A DNA stretch of 64,000 nt from Suipraeoptans intestinalis (GTDB lineage: Bacteria > Bacillota > Clostridia > Lachnospirales > Lachnospiraceae), in assembly GCF_009696485.1 (NCBI RefSeq), contig NZ_VULY01000018.1, positions 2,093,906 through 2,157,905 of the forward strand, read 5' to 3'. The translations under genes and the position numbers were made by a program. Position 1 is the stretch's first letter, and each line of letters begins with the position of its first letter. Below the pieces are notes generated by a model. That model saw only the letters and a list, made by a program, of their open reading frames with translations. It made no database searches and was not told the origin of the DNA. Below are positions 17,455-26,808 of this stretch, in pieces.

Positions 17455-17979
17455 ATGAAGCCGATAGAAGCATATGTAAAAAGTATTCCGGATTTTCCGG
17501 AGCCGGGAATTATATTCAGGGACGTTACCAGTGTTCTGCAGGATGCAGACGGACTTCGTCTGGCAGTGGATCTGATGCAGGAAAAGCTGGCGGGAATAGA
17601 ATTTGATCTGATCGTGGGACCCGAATCAAGAGGGTTTATTTTTGGCGTTCCCATTGCATACAACCTGCACAAACCGTTTATTCCCATCAGAAAAAAGGGA
17701 AAACTGCCAAGAGAGACCGTTTCCATCCAGTATGATCTGGAGTACGGGACGGCAGAGCTGGAGATCCACCGGGACGCCATTCAGAAAGGGCAAAGAGTCG
17801 TGATTATTGACGACCTGATGGCCACGGGAGGAACCAATGAGGCGATGATCTCCCTGATCGAAGGTCTGGGAGGGATCGTGGTAAAAACGGTATTTTTGAT
17901 GGAACTTGCAGGACTGAAGGGAAGAGACCGGCTTCAGGGCTATGATGTGGATTCTGTTCTGATCTATCCGGGAAAATAG
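17455..17979 (+). CDS. apt: adenine phosphoribosyltransferase
   Basis: A 174-residue purine salvage enzyme converting adenine and PRPP to AMP. It shows the type I phosphoribosyltransferase PRPP loop VVIIDDLMATGGTNEA, an N-terminal IPDFPEPGIIFRDVT segment typical of Apt and GPESRGFIFG. The ATG at 17455 follows AGAGGACAGG and gives the usual length; an upstream ATG at 17425 would fall at the transcription start. Rel follows 26 bases downstream, a common pairing in Firmicutes. Confidence 0.95.
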   Translation: MKPIEAYVKSIPDFPEPGIIFRDVTSVLQDADGLRLAVDLMQEKLAGIEFDLIVGPESRGFIFGVPIAYNLHKPFIPIRKKGKLPRETVSIQYDLEYGTAELEIHRDAIQKGQRVVIIDDLMATGGTNEAMISLIEGLGGIVVKTVFLMELAGLKGRDRLQGYDVDSVLIYPGK

Positions 17980-18005
17980 AGAAAAGCAGAAAGGAGGGAT
18001 TGGTA

Positions 18006-20351
18006 ATGTCAGAGATAACTACATACGAGGCAATAGACGACAGGATCGCAGCAGACTTACTAAGTCCCGACAGTCTGCTGGGGCTGGAGCAGGTAGACGG
18101 CCATGCGGTAAAGGCAAAGGAGGCTTACGAGGATCCGGACGCGCTTTTTAGAATCCTGATTTCCCGCATCCGCAGATACCATCCCTCCACGGATGTATCC
18201 ATGATCGAAAAGGCATATCGGATTGCCAGAGAGGCTCACGGAGACCAATACAGAAAATCCGGAGAGCCTTATATCGTTCATCCGCTGTGGGTAGCCATCA
18301 TCCTGGCCAACCTGGAGATGGATAAGGAAACGATCGTAGCAGGAATGCTCCATGACGTGGTGGAAGACACCCACATCGATGAAGAGTTTGTCCGCAGGGA
18401 ATTTGGAGAGGAAGTAGAGCTTCTGGTCAACGGAGTCACCAAGCTGGGACAGTTGTCCTACTCGTCGGACAAGCTGGAGGTCCAGGCAGAAAATCTGCGG
18501 AAGATGTTTCTGGCTATGGCAAAAGATATTCGCGTCATTATCATCAAGCTGGCGGACCGACTGCATAATATGCGGACACTTCAGTTTATGACGCCGGAAA
18601 AGCAAAAGGAAAAGGCCAAGGAGACCATGGACATCTATGCGCCGATCGCGCAGCGTCTGGGTATTTCCAAGATTAAAACAGAGCTGGATGATCTGGCCTT
18701 GAAATATTCTCAGCCGGAAACCTTTTTTGATCTGGTGCAGCAGATCAACGCCAGAAAGACGCAAAGGGAAGAGTTTGTCCAGCAGATCGTAAAAGAAGTG
18801 TCTGCCCACATGGAGCGGGCAGGGATCCGGGCGGAAGTTAAAGGAAGGGTCAAGCACTTTTTCAGCATCTACAAGAAAATGGTCAACCAGGATAAAACGG
18901 TGGATCAGATCTATGACCTGTTTGCCGTTCGGATCATTGTGGATTCTGTAAAGGACTGCTATGCGGCGCTGGGGGTCATCCATGAAATGTATACGCCGGT
19001 ACCGGGGCGGTTTAAAGATTATGTGGCGATGCCGAAGCAAAACATGTACCAGTCTCTGCATACCACTTTGATGAGTTCGGTGGGACAGCCCTTTGAGATC
19101 CAGATCCGGACACAGGAGATGCACAAAACGGCGGAGTACGGAATCGCAGCCCACTGGAAATATAAAGAATCCGGCGACGGAAAGAAGAATGTGGGAAGTC
19201 AGGAAGAAGAAAAGCTAAGCTGGCTCAGGCAGATCCTGGAATGGCAAAGAGACATGTCAGACAACCGGGAATTTTTGAATCTGATCAAGGGAGACCTGGA
19301 TCTGTTTGCGGAGGATGTGTACTGCTTTACCCCACAGGGCGATGTAAAAAACCTGCCCAATGGCTCTACGCCCATTGATTTTGCCTATGCGATCCACAGT
19401 GCGGTGGGTAACAAAATGGTAGGAGCCAGGGTCAATGGCAAGCTGGTACATATTGATTATAAAATACAGAATGGGGACAGGATCGAGATCCTGACCTCGC
19501 AAAACTCCAGAGGACCCAGCCGGGACTGGCTGGGGATCGTAAAAAGCACCCAGGCCAAGAACAAGATCAACCAGTGGTTTAAAAAGGAGTTCAAAGAAGG
19601 CAACATCGTAAAGGGGAAAGAGATGATAGCCGCCTACTGCAAGGCAAAGGCGGTAAGCATGCCACAGGTGATGATCCCCAAGTACCAGGCTGTCGTTCAG
19701 AACAAGTACGGATTTAAAGACTGGGAGGCAGTACTGGCGGCAGTGGGGCATGGCGGCTTGAAGGAAGGCCAGATCGTCAACCGTCTGGTGGAAGAATACA
19801 ACAAAGACCACAAGCAGGAGCTGACAGACGAGGTAGTACTGGAGAGAGTGGCAGAGGCAGCCAAAAATAAAGTACACATTGCCAAATCCAAGAGCGGTAT
19901 CGTGGTGAAGGGGATCGATGATATGGCGGTTCGTTTTTCCAGATGCTGTAACCCCGTTCCGGGAGATGAGATCGTGGGGTTTGTAACACGGGGAAGAGGT
20001 CTTTCCATCCACAGGACGGACTGCGTCAACATGATCCACCTGACAGAGGCCGAACGGAACCGGCTGATCGATGCAGAGTGGGAGACGGATGTGGTAGAAA
20101 AAGCAGGAGGCAGATATCTGGCGGAGATCAAGATGTATGCACAGGACCGGCAGGGACTTCTGATGGAGATGTCCAAGATCTTTACAGAAGCAGAGGTAGA
20201 CGTGAAATCCCTGAACGTCCGCACCAGCAAGAAAGGAACGGCTACCATTGAGACAGGCTTTATTGTCAATGGAAGGGAGGAGTTGTCCCGACTTATCCAG
20301 AAATTCCGGCAGATTGAGGGCGTGATCGACATAGAAAGGACGACAGGATAG
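18006..20351 (+). CDS. relA: bifunctional (p)ppGpp synthetase/hydrolase (Rel/SpoT)
   Basis: A 781-residue stringent response enzyme. The N-terminal HD hydrolase domain shows HPLWVAIILANLEMDKET and GMLHDVVEDTHI, the synthetase domain has the RFKD motif (RxKD, usual for bifunctional Rel) with YQSLHTTL, and TGS, helical and C-terminal ACT domains follow. All hydrolase motifs are present, so both activities are expected. The ATG at 18006 has AAAGGAGGG at the right distance. The MBL hydrolase gene starts five bases after the stop. Confidence 0.95.
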   Translation: MSEITTYEAIDDRIAADLLSPDSLLGLEQVDGHAVKAKEAYEDPDALFRILISRIRRYHPSTDVSMIEKAYRIAREAHGDQYRKSGEPYIVHPLWVAIILANLEMDKETIVAGMLHDVVEDTHIDEEFVRREFGEEVELLVNGVTKLGQLSYSSDKLEVQAENLRKMFLAMAKDIRVIIIKLADRLHNMRTLQFMTPEKQKEKAKETMDIYAPIAQRLGISKIKTELDDLALKYSQPETFFDLVQQINARKTQREEFVQQIVKEVSAHMERAGIRAEVKGRVKHFFSIYKKMVNQDKTVDQIYDLFAVRIIVDSVKDCYAALGVIHEMYTPVPGRFKDYVAMPKQNMYQSLHTTLMSSVGQPFEIQIRTQEMHKTAEYGIAAHWKYKESGDGKKNVGSQEEEKLSWLRQILEWQRDMSDNREFLNLIKGDLDLFAEDVYCFTPQGDVKNLPNGSTPIDFAYAIHSAVGNKMVGARVNGKLVHIDYKIQNGDRIEILTSQNSRGPSRDWLGIVKSTQAKNKINQWFKKEFKEGNIVKGKEMIAAYCKAKAVSMPQVMIPKYQAVVQNKYGFKDWEAVLAAVGHGGLKEGQIVNRLVEEYNKDHKQELTDEVVLERVAEAAKNKVHIAKSKSGIVVKGIDDMAVRFSRCCNPVPGDEIVGFVTRGRGLSIHRTDCVNMIHLTEAERNRLIDAEWETDVVEKAGGRYLAEIKMYAQDRQGLLMEMSKIFTEAEVDVKSLNVRTSKKGTATIETGFIVNGREELSRLIQKFRQIEGVIDIERTTG

Positions 20352-20356
20352 AAGAG

Positions 20357-21010
20357 ATGAAAGTAGAACGTTTTGCAACAGGGATCTTAAGCACAAACTG
20401 CTATCTGGCGATTTGCGAGGAGACGAAAAAGACGGTGGTGATCGATCCGGCAGCGTGTCCTTCCTATTTGATGGAGCATATGAAAACCGAAGGGCTGCAG
20501 GTAGAGGCGATCCTTCTGACACATGGCCACTTTGATCATACCATGGGGATCGAGGGATTTCTCCGGGAATATCCGGTACCGGTATATGCCTGCGAGGCAG
20601 AAAAGGAGATCCTGTCTGCTCCCCGGAAAAATCTTTCCCTGACTTATACGAAGGGATATTCTTTTGAAGGCGCAACCTTTTTGCGGGATGGCCAGGAGCT
20701 GGAACTGGCAGGCTGTATCTTCCGCATGATCCACACGCCGGGACATACGCCGGGAGGCTGCTGCTACTACGTGGAGTCAGAACAGATCCTGTTCAGCGGA
20801 GACACCCTGTTTCAGAATTCGATAGGAAGAGCGGATTTTCCGGAAAGTGATCCCCAGGCTTTGCTGGATGCTATCCGGGAAAAGCTGTTTGTACTGCCGG
20901 ATGAGGTACTGGTCTATCCGGGGCATATGGGAGAGACGACCATCGGCCATGAGAAACGGAACAATCCATACTGTAAATTGAGGGATGCGCATGATATCGA
21001 TCATTTGTAA
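20357..21010 (+). CDS. MBL-fold metallo-hydrolase (glyoxalase II-like)
   Basis: A 217-residue metallo-beta-lactamase fold protein with the metal motif THGHFDH at 55-61, HTPGHTPGG and FSGDTLFQNSIGRADFP, and a final PGHMGETTIGHEKRNNP. This layout is that of glyoxalase II-like hydrolases, but the true thioester substrate is unknown in these bacteria. It overlaps the hemZ start and lies in the rel-hisS-aspS series. Confidence 0.88.
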   Translation: MKVERFATGILSTNCYLAICEETKKTVVIDPAACPSYLMEHMKTEGLQVEAILLTHGHFDHTMGIEGFLREYPVPVYACEAEKEILSAPRKNLSLTYTKGYSFEGATFLRDGQELELAGCIFRMIHTPGHTPGGCCYYVESEQILFSGDTLFQNSIGRADFPESDPQALLDAIREKLFVLPDEVLVYPGHMGETTIGHEKRNNPYCKLRDAHDIDHL

Positions 21011-22415
21011 GAGGGAGATGAGTGTCTATCATGCCTATCATATGGTGCAGGCTTTTTTCCCATCGGCAAAGCTTCAATGCCGGGTGGAGGAGGAAGCCTC
21101 TCATTATGTGGGCGTATGGGCAGACGGCAAAGAGATCCTTCTTCTTTCGGAGGACATCCGAACAGGGGAATCGGATCGGGAATATAAGCAGAGAATGGAG
21201 CGGAAGCTGTACGACGCACTTTCGGACTACAAGGGGAAAAAGCTGGCCTGGGGCAAGCTTTCCGGCGTTCGTCCTACCAAACTTGCCATGAAAAAAATGG
21301 AAGAAGGAATGGAAAAAGAGGAGTTTCTGAGATGGTTTTACGAGACACATCGGGTCGGTGAAGAAAAAGGGAGGCTGGCCTGGGAGATCTCCGAAAGAGA
21401 AGCAAAAATCCTGGAAAAACTGGATACCCAAAAAGGGTACAGCCTGTATGTGGGGATTCCTTTTTGTCCTACCGTGTGCAGCTATTGTTCTTTTGGGTCG
21501 GGAACCTGGGAAACGTGGGAATCCCGGTCGGACGCCTATCTGGATGCCCTGTGCAGGGAACTGGAATTTCTGGGGCGGGCCTGTAAGGAAAAACGGCTGA
21601 ATACCATCTATATCGGAGGCGGAACCCCCACCGCCCTGCATGCCCGTCAGCTGAAAAGGCTTCTGGAGGTGATAGACCGGCAGTTCTCCCAGGAGTTTCT
21701 GCTGGAATATACGGTGGAAGCAGGAAGACCGGACAGTATTACGGGAGAAAAACTGAAGCTATTAAAAGAACATCCGGTAACACGGATTTCCATCAATCCG
21801 CAGACCATGCAGCAAAGGACCCTGGATCTGGTAGGCAGACGCCATACCGTCAGACAGGTAGAGGAAGCTTTCTTACAGGCAAGAGAAGAGGGCTTTGATA
21901 ATATCAACATGGATCTGATCCTGGGACTTCCGGGAGAGGAGCCAAAAGATGTGACAGATACCATGCGGCAGGTGGAGCGACTGGGACCGGACAGCCTGAC
22001 TGTTCATGCGCTGGCCATCAAGCGGGCGGCAAAACTTTCCGTTCAGGATTTTGGAGCCGGAGAAGAGGCGTTTGCCAGGAAAATGGAGGAAATGACGAGG
22101 ATCTCGGCAGAGGCGGCCCGGTCCATGGGGCTGCATCCCTATTATCTCTACCGGCAGAAAAATATCGCGGGAAACTTTGAAAACGTAGGATATGCAAAGG
22201 TTGACAAAGCGGGAATATACAATATACTAATTATGGAAGAAAAGCAGTCTATCGTAGCGGCGGGAGCCGGTGCTTCCACCAAGATCCTGCTGAAGGAAGC
22301 GGTGGAGCAAAAAGGGAAAATGACGAATCTGATCCGTATAGAAAACAGCAAAGCGATCGACGTCTATATGGATCGTGTGGAGGAGATGCTGGCAAGAAAG
22401 GAAGAGTGGTTATGA
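20991..22415 (+). CDS. hemZ: coproporphyrinogen dehydrogenase HemZ (radical SAM)
   Basis: A 474-residue oxygen-independent coproporphyrinogen III oxidase-like protein. The radical SAM motif CPTVCSYC has cysteines 159, 163 and 166, followed by IYIGGGTPTAL and INMDLILGLPGE. A region of about 150 residues precedes the radical SAM core, as in HemZ rather than HemN/HemW. The ATG at 20991 is chosen because AGGG lies six bases upstream; it overlaps the MBL gene by 20 bases. No other haem genes are in the window, so its actual substrate here is uncertain. Confidence 0.88.
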   Translation: MISIICKREMSVYHAYHMVQAFFPSAKLQCRVEEEASHYVGVWADGKEILLLSEDIRTGESDREYKQRMERKLYDALSDYKGKKLAWGKLSGVRPTKLAMKKMEEGMEKEEFLRWFYETHRVGEEKGRLAWEISEREAKILEKLDTQKGYSLYVGIPFCPTVCSYCSFGSGTWETWESRSDAYLDALCRELEFLGRACKEKRLNTIYIGGGTPTALHARQLKRLLEVIDRQFSQEFLLEYTVEAGRPDSITGEKLKLLKEHPVTRISINPQTMQQRTLDLVGRRHTVRQVEEAFLQAREEGFDNINMDLILGLPGEEPKDVTDTMRQVERLGPDSLTVHALAIKRAAKLSVQDFGAGEEAFARKMEEMTRISAEAARSMGLHPYYLYRQKNIAGNFENVGYAKVDKAGIYNILIMEEKQSIVAAGAGASTKILLKEAVEQKGKMTNLIRIENSKAIDVYMDRVEEMLARKEEWL

Positions 22416-23668
22416 CGTTGAAGAAAAAGCCGATAACAGGTATGAAGGATATACTTCCGGAGGAAATGGAGATCCGGGATCATGTGCTCGGACTGGTAAA
22501 AGAAACCTATAAAACCTACGGGTTTTCCTCCATGGAAACTCCCTGTGTGGAGCATATTGAAAACCTGTGCAGCAAGCAGGGGGGAGACAATGAGAAGCTG
22601 ATCTTCAAGATTTTAAAAAGAGGAAAAAAGCTGAAGATCCGGGAAGCGCAGGAAGAAATAGACGTAGTGGACGGAGGGCTTCGGTATGACCTGACGGTTC
22701 CGTTGGCAAGGTATTATTCTAACCATGTCAGCGAGCTGCCGTCTCCCTTTAGGGCCATGCAGATTGGTCCGGTATGGCGGGCAGACCATCCCCAGAAAGG
22801 AAGATTCCGTCAATTCGTCCAGTGTGACATTGACATTCTGGGAGAAGCAGGAAATCTGGCGGAGATCGAGTTGATCCTCGCTACGACGGAGCTGTTGGGA
22901 AAACTGGATTTTTCCGGCTTTACCGTGTGTATCAATGACCGAAACATCTTAAAAGCCATGGCCTCCTACAGCGGATTCCAGGAAAAGGATTACGACGAGG
23001 TGTTTATCATTTTGGACAAGCTGGACAAGATCGGAAAAGAAAAAGTAGCGGAAGAACTGGCGCAGATGGGATATGCCCGGACCAACATCGCCACCTACCT
23101 GGATCTTTTTGACACCGTCAGTCCGGATGTGTCAGGGATCCGGTATCTGAAAGACACTCTGGGAGACCATCTGAAAACAGAGACGGCAGAGGGACTGGAG
23201 CAGATCATGGAAAGTGTTGACAAAGCAAAGTCGGCAGACTTTTCGATTTGTTTTGATCCTACCATGGTACGGGGACAGTCTTATTACACCGGAACGATTT
23301 TTGAGATCCGCATGAATGGTTTTGGAGGCTCTGTTGCAGGAGGCGGCCGATATGACAGGATGATCGGGAAATTTACCGGGCAGGATGTTCCGGCATGTGG
23401 GTTTTCCATTGGATTTGAACGGATCGTTATGCTTCTTTTGGAACGAGGGTATCGAATCCCGCATCATAAAGCGAAAAAAGCATATCTTCTGGAAAAGAAG
23501 CTGTCAGGTGCGCAGGTGCAGAAGATGCTGGAGCGGGCTGCTGCGGAAAGAAGAAGCGGGCATCAGGTTCTGGTGACATACATGAAGAAAAATAAGAGGT
23601 TTCAGAAAGAACAGCTGCAGGCAGAAGGATACGAGGAGATCACTGATTTTTATATAGATTCTATCTGA
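22412..23668 (+). CDS. hisS: histidine--tRNA ligase
   Basis: A 418-residue class II aminoacyl-tRNA synthetase. It shows the N-terminal KKKPITGMKDILPEEM, motif 2 region WRADHPQKGRFRQFVQCDID, the histidine-specific RGQSYYTGTIFE and motif 3 GFSIGFERIVMLLLERG, then a short anticodon-binding domain. The ATG overlaps the hemZ stop (ATGA) and an AAAGGAAG lies upstream. Somewhat diverged from the most usual HisRS in motif wording, but clearly HisS rather than HisZ because catalytic motifs are intact. Confidence 0.9.
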   Translation: MTLKKKPITGMKDILPEEMEIRDHVLGLVKETYKTYGFSSMETPCVEHIENLCSKQGGDNEKLIFKILKRGKKLKIREAQEEIDVVDGGLRYDLTVPLARYYSNHVSELPSPFRAMQIGPVWRADHPQKGRFRQFVQCDIDILGEAGNLAEIELILATTELLGKLDFSGFTVCINDRNILKAMASYSGFQEKDYDEVFIILDKLDKIGKEKVAEELAQMGYARTNIATYLDLFDTVSPDVSGIRYLKDTLGDHLKTETAEGLEQIMESVDKAKSADFSICFDPTMVRGQSYYTGTIFEIRMNGFGGSVAGGGRYDRMIGKFTGQDVPACGFSIGFERIVMLLLERGYRIPHHKAKKAYLLEKKLSGAQVQKMLERAAAERRSGHQVLVTYMKKNKRFQKEQLQAEGYEEITDFYIDSI

Positions 23669-23704
23669 GAAGAGGGTAAGGATAAAAGGAAGGAAAGAGT
23701 AGAT

Positions 23705-25495
23705 ATGGCAGAGTCAATGAAGGGGTTGAAAAGATCCCACAGATGTGCGGAATTGTCAGACAGACAGGTGGGCGAAGAAGTCACCGTCATGGGATGGGTA
23801 CAAAAAAACAGAAATAAGGGAGGTCTGGTCTTTACAGACATCAGGGACCGTTCCGGGATCATCCAGGCGGTATTCGATGAGACAGACGAAGCGCTGCGGG
23901 AAAAGGCGGCTTCTCTTCGCTCGGAATATGTGGTGGCAGTCCGGGGAAAGGTGGCAAGACGATCAGGAGCCGTAAATACAAATCTGGCTACCGGAGAGAT
24001 TGAGATCCTCCCGTCAGAGCTTCGGATCCTGTCGGAGTCCGAAACACCGCCGTTTCCCATTGAGGAAAATTCCAGGACAAAGGAGGAACTGCGGCTGAAG
24101 TATCGGTATCTGGATCTTAGGAGACCGGATCTGCAGAGAAACCTGATCCTGCGAAGCCGGCTGGCAACTTTGACGCGTCAGTTTCTGGCCCGGGAAGGAT
24201 TTCTGGAAATAGAAACACCGGTACTGATCAAAAGCACCCCGGAAGGGGCAAGGGATTATCTGGTACCAAGCAGGGTACATCCGGGGAATTTCTATGCTTT
24301 GCCTCAGTCTCCCCAGTTGTTTAAGCAGCTTTTGATGTGTGCCGGCTACGACAGGTATTTTCAAGTGGCAAAATGCTTCCGGGATGAGGACTTAAGAGCA
24401 GACCGGCAGCCGGAGTTTACCCAGATAGATATGGAACTGTCTTTTGTGGACGTGGAAGATGTGCTGGATGTGAATGAAAGACTTCTGGCATCCCTGTTTG
24501 AAGAAATCCTGGGAGAAAAGGTGGAGCTTCCCATTCCGCGGATGACCTGGCAGGAAGCCATGGACCGTTACGGTTCGGACAAGCCTGATATCCGATTTGG
24601 TATGGAACTGACTGACGTGACGGAAACGGTGAAGGACACTTCTTTTGCCGTGTTCCGGGGAGCCGTTGAAGGCGGAGGCACAGTCAGGGGATTGAACGTC
24701 AAGGGGCAGGCGGAGATGCCAAGGAAAAAGATCGACAAGCTGGTGGACTTTGCGAAGGGATACGGAGCAAAGGGACTGGCCTATTTGGGGATCCTGCCGG
24801 ACGGAACCATCAAATCCTCTTTCTCCAAATTCCTGACAGAAGAGGAAATGCAGCAGTTGATCGGCGCAATGGAGGGAGAACCGGGAGACCTGCTTTTGTT
24901 TGCGGCAGATGAAACCAGGATCGTCTGGGACGTATTGGGAGCGCTGCGGCTGGAACTGGCGCGACAGCTGGAACTGGCAGACAAAGACGTGTTCCGTTTC
25001 CTGTGGGTAACTGAATTCCCGCTGCTGGAATGGAATCCGGATCAGAAGCGTTATACTGCCATGCATCATCCGTTTACCATGCCTTATGAAGAGGATCTGG
25101 AAAAACTGGACAGTGATCCGGGCAGTGTCCGCGCAAAAGCCTACGATATTGTCCTGAACGGCAATGAGATCGGCGGCGGAAGTGTCAGGATCTTTGATCC
25201 GTCTATCCAAAGCAGAATGTTTGAAGTTTTGGGATTTACCAAAGAACAGGCCCAGGAGCAGTTTGGTTTCCTTTTGACAGCTTTTCGTTACGGGGTACCG
25301 CCTCACGCAGGACTGGCTTACGGATTGGATCGTCTTGCCATGCTGATGGCGAAAGAAGAAAGCATCCGTGATGTGATCGCTTTCCCCAAGGTAAAGGATG
25401 CCTCCGATCTGATGACGGAAGCGCCGGGCAGGGTAGAGACCTCCCAACTGGAAGAGCTGGGACTTGCCATCCGAACGACAGAGCAGCCGTTATAG
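23705..25495 (+). CDS. aspS: aspartate--tRNA ligase
   Basis: A 596-residue bacterial-type AspRS: N-terminal OB anticodon-binding domain (VMGWVQKNRNKGGLVF), class II core with FRDEDLRADRQPEFTQIDME, inserted GAD domain of bacterial enzymes, HHPFTMP, and motif 3 GLAYGLDRLAMLM. AAGGAAAGAG precedes the ATG. hisS-aspS adjacency is common in Firmicutes. A terminator lies about 190 bases after the stop. Confidence 0.96.
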   Translation: MAESMKGLKRSHRCAELSDRQVGEEVTVMGWVQKNRNKGGLVFTDIRDRSGIIQAVFDETDEALREKAASLRSEYVVAVRGKVARRSGAVNTNLATGEIEILPSELRILSESETPPFPIEENSRTKEELRLKYRYLDLRRPDLQRNLILRSRLATLTRQFLAREGFLEIETPVLIKSTPEGARDYLVPSRVHPGNFYALPQSPQLFKQLLMCAGYDRYFQVAKCFRDEDLRADRQPEFTQIDMELSFVDVEDVLDVNERLLASLFEEILGEKVELPIPRMTWQEAMDRYGSDKPDIRFGMELTDVTETVKDTSFAVFRGAVEGGGTVRGLNVKGQAEMPRKKIDKLVDFAKGYGAKGLAYLGILPDGTIKSSFSKFLTEEEMQQLIGAMEGEPGDLLLFAADETRIVWDVLGALRLELARQLELADKDVFRFLWVTEFPLLEWNPDQKRYTAMHHPFTMPYEEDLEKLDSDPGSVRAKAYDIVLNGNEIGGGSVRIFDPSIQSRMFEVLGFTKEQAQEQFGFLLTAFRYGVPPHAGLAYGLDRLAMLMAKEESIRDVIAFPKVKDASDLMTEAPGRVETSQLEELGLAIRTTEQPL

Positions 25496-25681
25496 ACATG
25501 CCTGATATCAGAAAAGGCTGGCATTACGAATGTACCGAGACGGCTGAAATCTCTGGCAGACCGCTATCGTGTAGTGGATTTGCGGAAATGATTTGGAATT
25601 ATGACGACGTATAAAAGTCCTATAAGGACGCGGCAGGCTATGGACAAAGTCCTGAGAAAAGCCGGGTTTTCTATGTTTACG
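25496..25681 (+). other. non-coding stretch after aspS, possibly a degraded gene end
   Basis: No convincing gene. One frame (about 25505-25592) reads EKAGITNVPRRLKSLADRYRV and ends VVDLRK before TGA at 25590-25592, which has the look of a protein C-terminus without start or ribosome binding site; I do not recognise the family. Small inverted repeats follow (GTCCTATAAGGAC near 25617) before the terminator. Confidence 0.3.
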
Positions 25682-25725
25682 ACCGCCTTTCTGACAGAAC
25701 GGAATCAGAAAGGCGGTGTTTTTTT
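25682..25725 (+). terminator. terminator of the aspS transcription unit
   Basis: ACCGCCTTTCTGA (25682-25694) pairs with TCAGAAAGGCGGT (25705-25717), followed by GTTTTTTT. Confidence 0.9.
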
Positions 25726-25983
25726 ATGCTGACAAAACAGACAGACAAAAAAGAAACCAGGAAATAGCGGCAGGATACTGGCCAAACAGAAAAAATTCAA
25801 CGGTCCATAATATTTGGCAGCTATTAAAAGAAATGTTATTTCGAAACAGATCTAAGACATGTTTCCTGTTACAGAAACGGCAAAAATGACAAGCTAATTA
25901 CGGAATGTATGAACAAATAGAAACGTGGAAACAGATTGACATAAAAAAGAAAATTAAAAAAAGGATAGCGATACAGAAATAAA

Positions 25984-26012
25984 TTGATAAAACAATGAAA
26001 TAAACATATAAT
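25984..26012 (+). promoter_or_regulatory. sigma-A promoter for the SurA-N-like gene
   Basis: TTGATA (25984-25989), 17 bases, TATAAT (26007-26012). The expected transcript has a leader of about 165 bases before the ATG at 26185. The stretch 25726-25983 before it is AT-rich and shows nothing else I can name. Confidence 0.7.
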
Positions 26013-26029
26013 AACAAATAACAAAGCGT

Positions 26030-26100
26030 TCTTTATGGAGGGAAGGATCATTTTGCCGCCGGCGAAAATGAAAGGTACTAAGGCTCCATAAAAGGAAAAC
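26030..26100 (+). other. structured 5' leader of unknown type
   Basis: TTTATGGAG (about 26032-26040) pairs perfectly with CTCCATAAA (about 26085-26093), enclosing an inner hairpin with CATTTT and AAAATG arms around a GC-rich loop. It lies between promoter and gene. The bases do not match a riboswitch class I know. A seven-codon frame (ATG at about 26070, MKGTKAP) overlaps the 3' arm. Confidence 0.4.
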
Positions 26101-26184
26101 CAGGAATGTCTATTTGGTGCAGGGGCGCTATTTGGTCGAGCAGAAGTGTTGTGTTAGAAATGCCGTTGAAAGCGAGGTGGGAGA

Positions 26185-26808
26185 ATGAAAAAAAGGCTTA
26201 TTTTTGTGCTGGTGATGTTGTTGGGTATGGGCGGATTATATGTGGGTTCGTTAACCAAAGCAGAGGATCCGGCAAGAGAAAATGAGACAGTGAACAAAGA
26301 CGCAGCTAAGGAATGGGGCCGGTATCAAAGATCAACTGGGAGATCAGGAGCAACGAAGGAAATTTACTTGGAGGGAAAGGATGCCGTGATCACCATGGAA
26401 GATTATGAGCGGACCGTTTACTTTTTTACATTACAGGGGATGGGAGAAAAGCAGGCAAAGGAGCAGGCGGAAATCTATGTAAAAGAGTCGGCGGCGCTGG
26501 AAGAAGAAGCACGTAGACAGGGTTACACAGCCAGCAAGAAAGAGATAGAAGAGAAAATCAGGGAACTTCAGAACATGGACGAACTGGATGAAACCTCCAG
26601 AAAGATGCTGGAGGATGTGATCGAGGGGTACGGCGGAGAGGAAGAGTACTGGAAGTATCAAAAAAAGGTCTATGAAAAGCTGCTTCCGGTGGAAAAAATG
26701 GCGGCAGACCTGATGCAGAAATTCCAGGAGGATCCGCAGGGAGACGGAAGCTTCCAGGAGTGGTATGAGAGGTACAAAAAGGAACTGGTCAAGAAAGAAT
26801 TCTCTTAA
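26185..26808 (+). CDS. exported protein with SurA N-terminal-like helical domain
   Basis: A 207-residue protein with an N-terminal signal or anchor segment (MKKRLIFVLVMLLGMGGLYV), then a charged linker and a helical region (about 70-205) resembling the N-terminal chaperone domain of SurA/PrsA-type proteins: it includes ITMEDYERTVYFF and EEARRQGYTASKKEIEEKI. No parvulin PPIase domain and no lipobox cysteine are present. A role in folding or holding exported proteins is inferred. Its TAA overlaps the TAA of the convergent phosphodiesterase gene by two bases. Confidence 0.6.
   Translation: MKKRLIFVLVMLLGMGGLYVGSLTKAEDPARENETVNKDAAKEWGRYQRSTGRSGATKEIYLEGKDAVITMEDYERTVYFFTLQGMGEKQAKEQAEIYVKESAALEEEARRQGYTASKKEIEEKIRELQNMDELDETSRKMLEDVIEGYGGEEEYWKYQKKVYEKLLPVEKMAADLMQKFQEDPQGDGSFQEWYERYKKELVKKEFS

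Noticed and set aside
18060..20675. Long minus-strand frames opposite rel and the MBL gene
   Set aside because: Antisense shadows; no ribosome binding sites and no domain patterns, while the plus-strand genes are certain.
20985..20990. hemZ start at 20985
   Set aside because: AGGG would touch this ATG directly; the next ATG at 20991 has a proper six-base spacing.
25498..25614. 38-codon frame after aspS (MPDIRKGWHYEC...)
   Set aside because: No ribosome binding site and no recognisable family; a different frame of the same bases looks equally protein-like, so neither is supported.
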